Shown here: positions 33,662 through 44,507 of the stretch, piece after piece
Position numbering within the stretch: position 1 is the stretch's first letter
Layout of the letters: each line of letters begins with the position of its first letter
Origin: Hyphomicrobiales bacterium
GTDB taxonomy: Bacteria; Pseudomonadota; Alphaproteobacteria; Rhizobiales; Beijerinckiaceae
Reading direction: 5' to 3'
DNA: 64,000 nt
NCBI GenBank assembly: GCA_016716745.1
Contig: JADJVD010000005.1
Span: forward strand, 310,001 to 374,000
Notes under the pieces: generated by a model
Told to the model about the DNA's origin: nothing
The model's database searches: none
The model's input: the letters and a program-made list of their open reading frames with translations, nothing else
Program-made: the position numbers and the translations under genes

Positions 33662-34428
33662 GTCTCCTGCGCGTGCGCGACGTGACGATGCGGTTCGGCG
33701 GATTGACGGCGAACGACCATGTCAGCTTCGATGTCGAGGCGGGCGCGATCCACGCGGTGATCGGCCCGAACGGCGCCGGCAAGACGACGCTGTTCAACAT
33801 CATCTCGGGATTTCTCGCGCCAACAGAGGGCGACGTCCTGTTCGACGGGCGCTCGGTCGTCGGGCTGGCGCAGCACGCGGTGGCCTCGCTGGGACTTGTG
33901 CGAACCTACCAGCTCGTTCAGTTGTTCAAGGATCTCACGGTCGCCGAGAATGTGCGCGTTGGCTTTCATCGCGTCACGCGCGGCGGTATCGGCGCGGCCC
34001 TGCTGCGACCGGCCTGGGCGCGCGCGCAGGAGCGCGAGGTGACGGACAAGACGGCTGAGCTGCTGGAATTCGTCGGACTTTCCGCGCAGGCCGACTCGAA
34101 GGCCGACGCGCTGCCCTATGGCCAGCAACGCCTTCTGGAAGTGGCGCGGGCGCTCGCGGCCTCGCCCAAACTGCTGCTGCTCGACGAGCCGGCGGCTGGC
34201 CTCAATGTGCAGGAGACGGCCAACCTCGCCGATACGATCGAGCGCGTGAACGCTCGCGGCGTCACGGTCCTGCTGGTCGAGCACGACATGAGTCTCGTCA
34301 TGCGCGTCGCGCGCCGCATTTCGGTGCTCGATTTCGGACGCAAGATCGCCGAGGGGACGCCGGAGGAGATCAAGACCAATCCCGAGGTGCTCGCTGCCTA
34401 CCTCGGCGGAACGGAGGCTGCGGCATGA
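33658..34428 (+). CDS. livG: Branched-chain-type ABC transporter ATP-binding protein LivG
   Basis: 256 residues. Walker A GPNGAGKTT, signature LPYGQQRL (LivG-type variant), Walker B LLLLDEPAAGLN, and VEHDMSLV. Start and stop both overlap neighbours by four bases (ATGA), so livM, livG and livH are translationally coupled. All ATPase motifs are intact, unlike the livF copy in this operon. Confidence 0.94.
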   Translation: MSLLRVRDVTMRFGGLTANDHVSFDVEAGAIHAVIGPNGAGKTTLFNIISGFLAPTEGDVLFDGRSVVGLAQHAVASLGLVRTYQLVQLFKDLTVAENVRVGFHRVTRGGIGAALLRPAWARAQEREVTDKTAELLEFVGLSAQADSKADALPYGQQRLLEVARALAASPKLLLLDEPAAGLNVQETANLADTIERVNARGVTVLLVEHDMSLVMRVARRISVLDFGRKIAEGTPEEIKTNPEVLAAYLGGTEAAA

Positions 34429-35321
34429 TGGATGCGACCCAGCTTCTCCAGAGCGTCGTGACGGGCCTCGGCGTCGGCCTGATCTACGGCCTCGTCGGCA
34501 TCGGCTACTGCGTGATCTACAACGCCAGCGGCATCGTCAACTTCGCGCAAGGCGTCTTCGTCATGCTGGGCGGCATGTTTTGCCACACGATTCTGGCCAA
34601 ACTGGGCGCGCCGTTGATCGTCGCCGCGTTGCTCACGGTCCCGCTTGTCGCGCTCGTCGGCGTGCTGATCGAGGTCTTCGTGGTCCGGCCGATGTGGAAC
34701 CGCGGCGCGGCGCTCTTTGCGATCATTCTGGCGACACTCGCCACGCAGATCATGATCGAACGCATCACGATCATGACGCTCGGGGATCAATCGCGCAGCT
34801 ATGGCGAATTCACTGAGGGCGGGCCGCTAAAGATCGGCGGCATCGCGATCTCGTATCAGTATTTCTGGATTCTCGGCTGCGGCGTCGCGCTGGTGGGGCT
34901 TCTATGGCTGTTCTTCACGCGCACGCGCTCGGGCCGGGCGCTCCGCGCGTGCTCGCAGAATCGTGAGGCGGCGGCGCTGCTCGGCATTCCGGTTCATCGC
35001 ATGTTGATGCTGTCCTTCGCGCTGTCGGCCGCGCTTGGGGCGGTGGCGGGCATTCTGGTGACGCCGACGCAGTTCACCGCTTTCAATGTTGGCACGCCGT
35101 TCGGCGTCAACGGTTTCATCGCGGCGATCATCGGCGGCTTCGGCAATGCGGCGGGGGCGCTCGCTGGCGGCATTCTGCTCGGCGTGCTGCAGGCGCTCGC
35201 GATCGTCTTGTTCGGCGCGGGGTTCAAGAATGTCGCGGCGCTTACGGTTCTGTTGCTCGTTCTGTTCCTGTTTCCCTCCGGCATCTTCGCTGGCTTCAAG
35301 GGCTTCGGACGCAAGGGCTAG
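34425..35321 (+). CDS. livH: Branched-chain-type ABC transporter permease LivH
   Basis: 298 residues, eight or so membrane segments. Hallmarks: GLGVGLIYGLVGIGYCVIYNASGIVNFAQG, given here in shortened form, TRSGRALRACSQNREAAALLGI (ATPase-docking loop) and the terminal FLFPSGIFAG. Last transporter gene; the cupin gene follows after 42 bases. Confidence 0.93.
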   Translation: MMDATQLLQSVVTGLGVGLIYGLVGIGYCVIYNASGIVNFAQGVFVMLGGMFCHTILAKLGAPLIVAALLTVPLVALVGVLIEVFVVRPMWNRGAALFAIILATLATQIMIERITIMTLGDQSRSYGEFTEGGPLKIGGIAISYQYFWILGCGVALVGLLWLFFTRTRSGRALRACSQNREAAALLGIPVHRMLMLSFALSAALGAVAGILVTPTQFTAFNVGTPFGVNGFIAAIIGGFGNAAGALAGGILLGVLQALAIVLFGAGFKNVAALTVLLLVLFLFPSGIFAGFKGFGRKG

Positions 35322-35363
35322 TCGCGAGCCGCGCCGCGCGGCCCGTCTGATGGAGTGATCGCG

Positions 35364-36263
35364 ATGTATGACAAGTCGGACCCGCGCGCGAGCCTCGCCC
35401 CGACCGCGAAGGCGGCGCCGGTCTTCACGGCGTATTCGCCCGCCGATTACGTGCGCTTCTACGAAGGCCCGCCGAGCGAAAGCGACGCCAGCGGCCACAC
35501 CTGGCTGATGCGCGGCCAGAATGGCGTCATCGCCTACTCCGAAATGAAGGACGGCGCCCGGTTCGAGCGACGCGGGCAGATCGACGAGTGGGTGCTGCTG
35601 CTACCCGATGCGGACGTGACGGTGACGGTGACGGCCGGAGGCGAGACCAGGTCGATCGCCGGATACACCGTCACCTTCATCCCGCCGGGCGACAGCGTCG
35701 TCACGGTCGTGAAGGGCGGCCGCATGGTGCGCATGTTCACGACGCGCGCGCAGGATCTTGCGGCGCGATGCTCCAATGCCGACGCCTATGCGGAGCCGCA
35801 TCACAACATTCCGCCCTATGCGGCGTGGCCGGCGCCGCCGGACGGGTTTCGCATCCGCTCCTATTCGCTCGACGTGCCTGACGAGCCAGGCCGCTTCGGC
35901 CGGATCTGGCGATGCACCACGTTCATGGTGAACTATCTCGCGCCGCAGATCGGGCCGCGCGACGTGACGAAGCTGTCGCCGCATCACCACGACGATTTCG
36001 AGCAGTATTCGCTCGCCGTGCAGGGCGCCTTCATCCACCACCTGCGCTGGGCGTGGACGCCGAACATGAAGATGTGGCGCAACGACGAGCATGAATATGC
36101 CGGCACCCCGTCGGTGACGGTCATTCCGCCACCGGCGATCCACACGACTCGGGGGATGGATCCGGGCGTCAATCAGCTCGTCGATATCTTTTGCCCGCCG
36201 CGGGTGGATTTCTCGCTAAAACCGGGATGGGTGCTGAACGCGGCAGACTATCCGATGCCGTGA
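35364..36263 (+). CDS. Cupin-fold (bicupin-like) protein of unknown function
   Basis: 299 residues from ATG at 35364 with GGAG 8 bases upstream (a GTG at 35355 is in frame but inside that site). Two beta-barrel halves are suggested: an N-terminal one with DEWVLLLPDADVTVTV and GYTVTFIPPGDS, and a C-terminal one with LSPHHHDDFEQYSLAVQG, whose His cluster plus Glu is a good metal site, followed by VTVIPPPAIHTTRG. It ends the IclR-controlled operon. Likely a metal-dependent isomerase, dioxygenase or decarboxylase on the imported compound; the reaction is not identifiable. Confidence 0.75.
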   Translation: MYDKSDPRASLAPTAKAAPVFTAYSPADYVRFYEGPPSESDASGHTWLMRGQNGVIAYSEMKDGARFERRGQIDEWVLLLPDADVTVTVTAGGETRSIAGYTVTFIPPGDSVVTVVKGGRMVRMFTTRAQDLAARCSNADAYAEPHHNIPPYAAWPAPPDGFRIRSYSLDVPDEPGRFGRIWRCTTFMVNYLAPQIGPRDVTKLSPHHHDDFEQYSLAVQGAFIHHLRWAWTPNMKMWRNDEHEYAGTPSVTVIPPPAIHTTRGMDPGVNQLVDIFCPPRVDFSLKPGWVLNAADYPMP

Positions 36264-36302
36264 CGGTTGTCGCGTCGCGTCGCAAGCCTGCATAGTGGAG
36301 GC

Positions 36303-37442
36303 ATGGCGCGTGCTCGGCCCCATCATGTCATTCTCGTCGGCGGCGGACATACGCATGCGCTGACGCTCGCCGCGCTGGCGCGGCGGCCGGAGCCGGATTT
36401 GCGCGTGACGCTCATCAGCGAGAGCCGCTTCACGCCCTATTCCGGCATGCTGCCGGGCCATGTCGCCGGTTTCTACGAGTATCGCGACATGCATATCGAC
36501 TTGCAGGCGCTGGCGGCGCGCGCGGGCGCCTCCTTCCTCTGCGGCCGCGTGCGCGGCGTCGATGCGACGCGCAACGAAGTGTCCGTCGAAGGGGCGGGAC
36601 CAACCGGCTACGACACTCTGTCGATCAATGTCGGCGCGACGCCGGATGTCTCCGGGATTGAAGGCGCGGCCCAGCGCGCGCTGCTCGTCAAGCCGATCGC
36701 CGGTTTTCTCGAACGACTGGAGCCGACGCTCGCGGCCGCGGAGAGGGCAGGGGGGCCGCGCCGCTTCGCCGTCGTCGGCGCAGGTCCGGCGGGGATCGAG
36801 CTGGCGTGCGCGCTTCGCACGCGGCTCGACGCGGTCGCCGCGCGGTGCGGGGCGGAGCCTTCGCGCTTTGCGGTCACGCTCGCCGGCGACGGTCTTGCGC
36901 CGTCGTTGAACGAACGCGCGCGTCGGCTCGCCGCCGCCGCGTTGCGTCGGCGCGGCGTCGCCGTCGAGACATCGTTCCGCGCCGTCGCGATCTCGCCGGA
37001 CGGCGTGCGGGCGGCGGACGGGCGCTTCATCCCGGCGCAGGCGATGCTCGTCGCCTCGGCCGCGCGCGCGCCGGCCTGGCTTGCGGCGTCCGGACTGCCA
37101 TGCGGGGAGGACGGGTCGCTGCGAACGAGCCGGACGTTGCAGGTCGTTGGGTTTGACGGCGTGTTCGCGGTCGGCGATTGCGCTCGCATCGAGGGCCATG
37201 CGCGCGAGAAAGCCGGCGTCTTCGCGGTGCGCCAGGCGCCGACGCTGACCGCCAATCTCGTCGCGCGCGCTACCGGCGCGCCGATGCGCAGTCACCGGCC
37301 GCAATCGGCCTTTCTCACTCTCCTGTCGACCGGCGACGGTCGGGCCATCGCCGCGCGCGGCGGGTGGTTCGCTGCCGAGGGCGCGCTGGCGTGGCGGTGG
37401 AAGGACAGGATCGACCGCCGGTTCATGGCGCAATTCGCCTGA
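36303..37442 (+). CDS. FAD/NAD(P)-dependent oxidoreductase of the SelD-associated type
   Basis: 379 residues from ATG at 36303. N-terminal FAD motif VILVGGGHTHALTLAAL, then RFTPYSGMLPGHVAGFY and MHIDLQAL, typical of the oxidoreductase that in many bacteria is fused or linked to selenophosphate synthetase (NDH-2-like). The second Rossmann motif is FAVVGAGPAGIELACAL, and VFAVGDCA closes the FAD domain. Here it stands alone, and no SelD, SelA or selenocysteine machinery is in the window. It may oxidise NAD(P)H for a quinone or other acceptor. Confidence 0.82.
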   Translation: MARARPHHVILVGGGHTHALTLAALARRPEPDLRVTLISESRFTPYSGMLPGHVAGFYEYRDMHIDLQALAARAGASFLCGRVRGVDATRNEVSVEGAGPTGYDTLSINVGATPDVSGIEGAAQRALLVKPIAGFLERLEPTLAAAERAGGPRRFAVVGAGPAGIELACALRTRLDAVAARCGAEPSRFAVTLAGDGLAPSLNERARRLAAAALRRRGVAVETSFRAVAISPDGVRAADGRFIPAQAMLVASAARAPAWLAASGLPCGEDGSLRTSRTLQVVGFDGVFAVGDCARIEGHAREKAGVFAVRQAPTLTANLVARATGAPMRSHRPQSAFLTLLSTGDGRAIAARGGWFAAEGALAWRWKDRIDRRFMAQFA

Positions 37443-37477
37443 AGCTTGCGCGCGTCGGCCCGCCCGCGCGGCGCATG

Positions 37478-39036
37478 TCAGCGTTCGCGCATCGCCTCCG
37501 AACCGATCTTGGCGATCGGCGAAAGCAGATAGTCGATGACGCGGCGCCGGTCGGTCTTGATCTCCGCGGTAACGGTCATGCCCGGCGTCAAAGGCGCCTT
37601 GCGGCCGTAGACGTCGATGATGTTGCGATCGAGCGCGAGGCGGACGGGAAACACGAAAGGCTGCGGCTGGCCGGGCTGCGAGGTCGGGGCCGCCTGCTGC
37701 GCGCCGATGACGTTCGCTTGCCGGCGTTTGGCCTCCTGCTCGTCGATGGCGTCGGCGGCGATCTGCGTCACCTTCGCCGGCACGGTGCCGAAGCGCGTGA
37801 AGGGGAAGGCGTCCACCTTCACCTCGGCCGCCTGACCGACATGCACGAAGGCGATGTCGACGTTGGAGACGAAGACCTCGACGTTCAGCTCGCTGTCGAG
37901 CGGGGCGATGCTCATCATCTGCTGGCCGGTCGTCACCACCTGCCCGATGGTGGTGGCGGAGAGTTGTTGAACGACGCCGTCGATGGGCGCGACAAGGCGG
38001 GTGCGGGCGAGTTTGGCCTCGGCCTTGGCCTTCTGCTGGGCGAGATCGGCCGCCTTCCGCTCGGCCTCCGCCAGTCTGGTTCTCATTGTCGGCGACGAAG
38101 CCGGACGAGGTTTTGACCTTCTGGCTCTTCAATTCCTCGATCGCGGGCGCGCCTCGATGAGCTGACCATTGTCCGAGGCGAGCTGCGCCTGCGATTTCTG
38201 CAGCGATTCCTGCGCGTCGAACAGGTTGATCTTGGTGCCGACGTTGAGGCGCACCGAGGCCTCGCGCACGCCGACGCGCTCCTCCAGCGTCTTGCTGATG
38301 GCCTGCTCCTGCTGCGCGATGCTCATGTCGAGCCGCTGATGGTCGCCTCGCCTGCTGGGCCATCTGCTTGTCGATATTGGTCAATGTGTCCGCGAGCTGG
38401 CTGAGGTCGGCGCCGAGCACGGCCTGTTCGCGCAGGCGCAGCGGCGCCGGCGTCCGTCGTCGAACGCGGATGGCGACACGGCGCCTGGCCGCGCGTCGCC
38501 GCGCGCGCCGCCTGCGATCGTGGCGCGGCGAGCGCCGCCCGCTCGCGCGCCACTTCGGCTGCGCCGCCGCGAGCGCGTCGCCATGGCCGATGCATCGGCC
38601 CGCGCCTCGCCGTCGTCGAGCCGCGCCAGCAACTCGCCGGCCTGCGACGCGCTGTCGCCGTTCGCGGCGATCGTCGCGATTTTCCCGGATTCGAGCGGCT
38701 GGACGACCTTCGAGCGGCCAGATTCGTCTCGATCTTGCCCCAGGTCGACGGCGTGAACGTCGAGGCTGGCCGATGAACGACCAGCCCAGCGCCAAGGCGG
38801 CGAAGGCGCAGATGGTCAGCATGAAGGCGACGGGCAGCGGCGCCGGCGGCGTCTCGAGGATTTCGAGCGCCGCGCCGGAGACCCGTTTCAGCGCCCGCGG
38901 GCAGGGACTCCTGCTCAGCTTGCTCGGTCGCGCCGGCTTTGGCGCCGGCAGCGCCTCGCCTGCCCGCTGCGTCTCGGCGCTGGCGGCCGTGGCCGATCCA
39001 GGCCGCTTCCCGTTGCGGTTCGCTCATGGCGCTCAT
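37478..39036 (-). pseudogene. HlyD-type membrane fusion protein of a type I secretion system, many frame changes
   Basis: Homology to HlyD/LapC-type adaptors runs continuously from about 39036 to the stop at 37478 but jumps between all three minus-strand frames. Recognisable blocks, in order: the membrane anchor (CAFAALALGWSFIG near 38770-38820), GKIETN, KVVQPLESGKIATI (about 38690), AEVARERAALAA, LGADLSQLADTLTNIDKQM (about 38390), NVGTKINLFDAQESLQKSQ (about 38230), KSQKVKTSSGFVADNE, and the long intact C-terminal part from 38086 (LVAPIDGVVQQLSATTIGQVV to GMTVTAEIKT). I count at least eight frame changes, concentrated in 38090-39030. Protein-level similarity is otherwise well preserved. Confidence 0.82.
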
Positions 39037-39039
39037 GCG

Positions 39040-41290
39040 TCAGTTCCTCGCCTGTTCGCCCTGCAGGGCCCAAAGCCGCGCGTAAAGGCCGTTGGGACGT
39101 TGCAGCAGCTCGTCATGGGTCCCCTGCTCGACGATGCGTCCCTCGTGCATGCCGACGATGCGGTTGCACGGTCGCACGGCGGCGAGGCGGTGGGCGATGA
39201 TCAGCACCGTCCGCCCTTTCACGATGGAGCGCATGTTTTCCTGAATGATCCGTTCGCTCTCGTAGTCGAGCGCCGAAGTCGCCTCGTCGAGAATGAGGAT
39301 GCGCGGGTTCATCGCCAGCGCCCGGGCGATGGCGATGCGTTGCCGCTGCCCGCCGGAGAGATTGGCGCCGCGCTCCTCCAGCACCGTGTCGTAACCCTGT
39401 GGCAATTTGGCGATGAACTCGTCGGCGCCGGCGAGCCGCGCCACATGGACCACGCGGGCGCGCGCCATCGCCGGCTCGGCCAGCGCGATGTTCTCGTGGA
39501 TCGAGCGATTGAACAGGATGTTCTCCTGCAACACCACGCCGATCTGCCGGCGCAGCCAGCCCGGATCGAGTTGGGCGATGTCGATGCCGTCGAGCATCAC
39601 CTGTCCCTGCTGGGGGCTGTAGAGGCGCTGCACGAGCTTGGTCAGCGTCGACTTGCCGGAGCCGGACGCGCCGACGATGCCGATCACCTCGCCCGGCGCG
39701 ACGCCGAGAGAGGTTCTTCAAGACCTCGTCGCCCTCCAGGTTGGGCCGATAGCGGAAGGTCGCGTTCCTGATCTCGATCGCGCCCTTGGGCGGCGGCAAC
39801 GACAGGAAGCTCGACGGCACGGGTTCGGGCGGCGCGTTGAGAATGTCGCCGAGCCGCTCCACCGACACCTGCACCTGCTGGAAATCCTGCCAGAGCTGCG
39901 ACAGCCGCAGGATCGGCTGCACCACCTGGCCGGCGATCATGTTGAAGGCGATCAGCTCGCCGACGGTGAGCTCGCCCTTGATGACGAGGTTGGCGCCGAC
40001 GAACAGGATGAGGGCGGTCGTCGCCTTGCTGACATATTGGATGAGATTCTGGCCGAGCGAGCCGAGCATCGTGGCGTCGAAGGAGGTGCGCACATAGGCG
40101 GCGAGCCGCTCCTCCCATTGCGCCTGCGTCATCGGCTCGACGCCCGAGGCTTTCAGCGTCTGCGCGCCGACGATCGATTCCACCAGGAATTGCTGCGAGC
40201 GCGCGCCGCGGTCGAATTTTTCGTTGATCTGGTCGCGAAGCAACGGCCGGATCAGCGTGGCGATGATCACATAGACCGGCACCGCGCCGAGCACGACAAG
40301 CGTCAGCTTGGGCGAGTAGATGAACAGCACGCCGATGAAGATCAGCGTGAAGACCAGGTCGAGCAGCGAGGTCAGCCCCTGCCCGGTCAGAAAGCCGCGG
40401 ATCGTCTCGAGCTCGCGCACCCGCGCCACGGTCTGGCCCGCCGCGCGCGTCTCGAAATAGGCGAGCGGCAGGCGGAAAAGATGGTGAAACAGCCGCCGCC
40501 CCAATTCGACGTCGATGCGGTTTGTCGTGTGAGTGAGCGTATAGGTGCGCAGATATTGCAGGATGGTCTCGAACACGCCGATCGCGACGAGGCCGATCAC
40601 AAGCACGATCAGCGTCGACAATCCCTTGTGGACGAGCACCTTGTCGACGACGAGCTGGAAGAAGATCGGCGTCGCCAGCGCGAAAAGCTGGATGAACAGC
40701 GAGGCGACGAGCACCTGCGCGAGCGGCCTGCGATAGCGCGCGAGGGAGGGCAGGAACCAGGAGAAGCCGAAGGTCTTGGGGTCCGTTCCCGCGCCGCCGA
40801 TGCGGCGGGCGACGAGGATGGCCTGACCATTGGTCAGCGGCAGGGATGTCCTCGGCTGTCCTCCTTGACGCGCCGCGCGTTGACGATGTCGACGAAACGC
40901 AGCCCCCCCTTCTGGCCCAGGTCGAGACGACCGCGAAGCTGCCTCCGGCAAGGCCGACGACCGCCGGAAAGGGCAGGCCGGCGAGGCGCTCCGCGGTGAC
41001 GCCCTTGATGACGCGGGCCTTCAAACCGAGCCGGTTGGCGGCGCGGACGATGTCCTCGGCCTCCGCCCGCGCGCCGATCGCCAGATCGTGCTTCATCTGC
41101 GCCGGATCGGCCGCGATGCGATAATAACCGGCGATCAACGCCAGTCCGAGCAGGCCCGGATCGGGCGCGGCGGCAGGTTCTGGCTGCTGAATGGTCAAGC
41201 GGCGGATCCGGATTGGGCGAGGCGGGAAAGGTTGGCGCAGGCGCGCGCATGCGGCAGATCGGAGAGGGCCTCCTTGGGCGGACCGGGCAT
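39040..41290 (-). pseudogene. HlyB-type type I secretion ABC transporter, several frame changes
   Basis: A C39-like N-terminal domain (LLGLALIAGYYRIAADPAQM, with no catalytic Cys), a six-helix ABC membrane domain (PKTFGFSWFLPSLARYR to VVQPILRLSQLW) and a full ATPase (GASGSGKST, LSGGQRQR, ILILDEATSALD) occur in order. The pieces lie in different frames: a likely start MPGPPKEALSD at 41290, then switches near 41195, 40900-40920, 40840-40860 and 39715. At 39715 a 2-base loss in CTCTC(GC)TCGGC would explain the break. No domain is missing. It ends 4 bases before the HlyD ATG, so the two form an operon. Confidence 0.84.
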
Positions 41291-41569
41291 TCTCGTTCGG
41301 CTCCCCTGTCGCGCGGCGCAGGCGCACCCCGCCAAATCGCCGATCGCAAGAAGCCTTGCGCCCGCGCCGGGCGGGCCGGCGTGCGCGGGGACACATGACC
41401 AGACGTTGCGCCGGCGGCCGGCTTCCGCGTCGGCGTCGATCTTCGACGATAATGGTCAACAAATTGCGATTTCGCGGCCCCTGTCAAATCCGGGCAAGAC
41501 ATCGCCTTTGCTTGGGAAGGCTCCGGATTTGCTTGACGGACGTCCGCGCCGCGCGGGGCGCGCGGCCGG

Positions 41570-41594
41570 GCGAGGAGAAAAAAATTCTCCTCGC
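41570..41594. promoter_or_regulatory. Hairpin-forming inverted repeat upstream of the sulfate operon
   Basis: Perfect 10-bp arms GCGAGGAGAA and TTCTCCTCGC around a five-A loop. There is no T-run after it, so it is not a classical terminator. It lies 99 bases before the ferredoxin ATG in the 402-base gap between hlyB and fdx. It might be a leader structure or a roadblock for either neighbour. Confidence 0.55.
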
Positions 41595-41660
41595 GGTCGA
41601 AACTTCGAAATGCGGCGATCGTCCGGGCGCGTAGCGACGCGTTCGTCAAAACTGTATTAT

Positions 41661-41678
41661 CGTTCGATGAAACGAACG
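41661..41678. promoter_or_regulatory. Inverted repeat near the start of the sulfate operon
   Basis: CGTTCG, six bases, CGAACG, ending 14 bases before the ferredoxin ATG and just after a TATTAT that could be a -10 box. A candidate operator for a sulfur- or cysteine-responsive regulator. The rest of the 41291-41692 gap shows no gene. Confidence 0.4.
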
Positions 41679-41692
41679 AATGCGGAGCCGAC

Positions 41693-42007
41693 ATGGCGGT
41701 GCTCAACGTCATCGATCGCAGCGGCGAGCGCCACGCCCTGGAAACCGTCGAGGGGTGGCGGGTGATGGAGCTCGTGCGCGATCAGCGCCTCGGGCTGGAG
41801 GGCGTGTGCGGCGGCGCCTGCGCCTGCGCCTCCTGCCACGTCGTCGTCGCCGACGAGTGGGCGTCGCGGCTGCCCCCGCCGCGGGACGAAGAGCTGACGA
41901 AGCTCGACGAGTTGCCCGTGCTGGAGATCCATTCGCGCCTCTCATGCCAGATCATCTGGCGCGACGAATTCGACGGGCTGACGGTGACGCTGGCGGAGGA
42001 AACCTGA
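41693..42007 (+). CDS. 2Fe-2S ferredoxin (adrenodoxin type)
   Basis: 104 residues. The cluster motif is CGGACACASC (Cys ligands in the C-x5-C-x2-C pattern) with the fourth Cys in LSCQI near the end. VVADEWASRLPP and LDELP are typical of the ISC/Fdx6-type plant/vertebrate-like group. First in the sulfate assimilation operon, one base overlapping the next gene (TGATG). Probably the electron donor to the sulfite reductase or APS reductase encoded downstream (inference). Confidence 0.9.
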   Translation: MAVLNVIDRSGERHALETVEGWRVMELVRDQRLGLEGVCGGACACASCHVVVADEWASRLPPPRDEELTKLDELPVLEIHSRLSCQIIWRDEFDGLTVTLAEET

Positions 42008-42336
42008 TGTCCGGCCCGACGAAAACGCCGTTGCCGGCGATCCTGCTCGCCAACAACCTGCTCGACGGAGAGGTGGTGTTCTTCTCCGGCGTCGCCTGGT
42101 CCCGTGATCCGCGGCGGGCGATGGTGGCCGAGGACGAGGCGACGCGCGACCTGCTGGCGCGCGAGGCGAAGGCGGCCTTCGCGCGCAACGAGGTGGTCGA
42201 CGCCGAGATCGTCGACGTGACGCGGGATGCGACGGGGCAGCCCGTGCCCAATCATTTCCGCGAGCGATTCAAGATCAGGGGACCCTCGGTCCGGCCCGAT
42301 CTCGGCAAGCAGGCCGAGTTCGGCGTGGGGAATTGA
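42007..42336 (+). CDS. DUF2849-family protein
   Basis: 109 residues starting MSGPTKTPLPAILLANNLLDGEVVFF. It matches DUF2849, small proteins found upstream of cysI in alphaproteobacteria. WSRDPRRAMVAEDEATRDLL is a recognisable segment. No catalytic motif. Location suggests a helper for the sulfite reductase. It starts in the stop of the ferredoxin gene and ends 1 base before the cysI ATG. Confidence 0.88.
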   Translation: MSGPTKTPLPAILLANNLLDGEVVFFSGVAWSRDPRRAMVAEDEATRDLLAREAKAAFARNEVVDAEIVDVTRDATGQPVPNHFRERFKIRGPSVRPDLGKQAEFGVGN

Positions 42337-42337
42337 G

Positions 42338-43994
<1,657 letters not shown>

Positions 43995-44008
<14 letters not shown>

Positions 44009-44507
44009 CCGCACAGGCGAAAAGGCCGATCTCTACCGACGCGCCGGGCAATCAGATGCGGCGGCGGGCCATCTGCTGGTTCCCTTGGCCGAACTCGAAT
44101 CGGCGCTCGCCGCGCGCGGCGGCAATGGCGAGATCGGCGTCGAGATCGACAATACGGCGAGGGCTGAGGCGCTCGCGCCCTATCTCGATCGTCTCGGCCT
44201 GATCGCCATCGCTTTTCCGGCGTTCGGCGACGGACGCGGCTTCTCAATCGCGAAGTCGCTGCGCAATCGCGGCTATCGGGGCGTGTTGCGCGCCGTCGGC
44301 CCGCTGATCGCGGACCAGTTCGCCTACGCGCTGGCCTGCGGGTTCGACGAGGTGGAGCTTCCGGCCGCCGTCGCCGCACGCCAGCCGGTCGCGCAGTGGA
44401 TCGCCGCGCTCGGCGCGATGCGCGGCGCCTATCAGCGCAGCCATCCGACGCAAGGGATCGGCATTCTGGAGCAGCGCCGCGCGGCGCGGCGGGCGAGGCC
44501 GGAATGA
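43995..44507 (+). CDS. DUF934-family protein
   Basis: 170 residues, matching DUF934, which sits between cysI and cysH in many proteobacteria. Recognisable phrases are FPAFGDGRGFSIAKSLR and GYRGVLRAVGPLIADQFAYALACGFDEVEL. Function unknown; conserved position implies a role in sulfite reduction. Overlaps cysI by 14 bases and cysH by four (ATGA). Confidence 0.9.
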
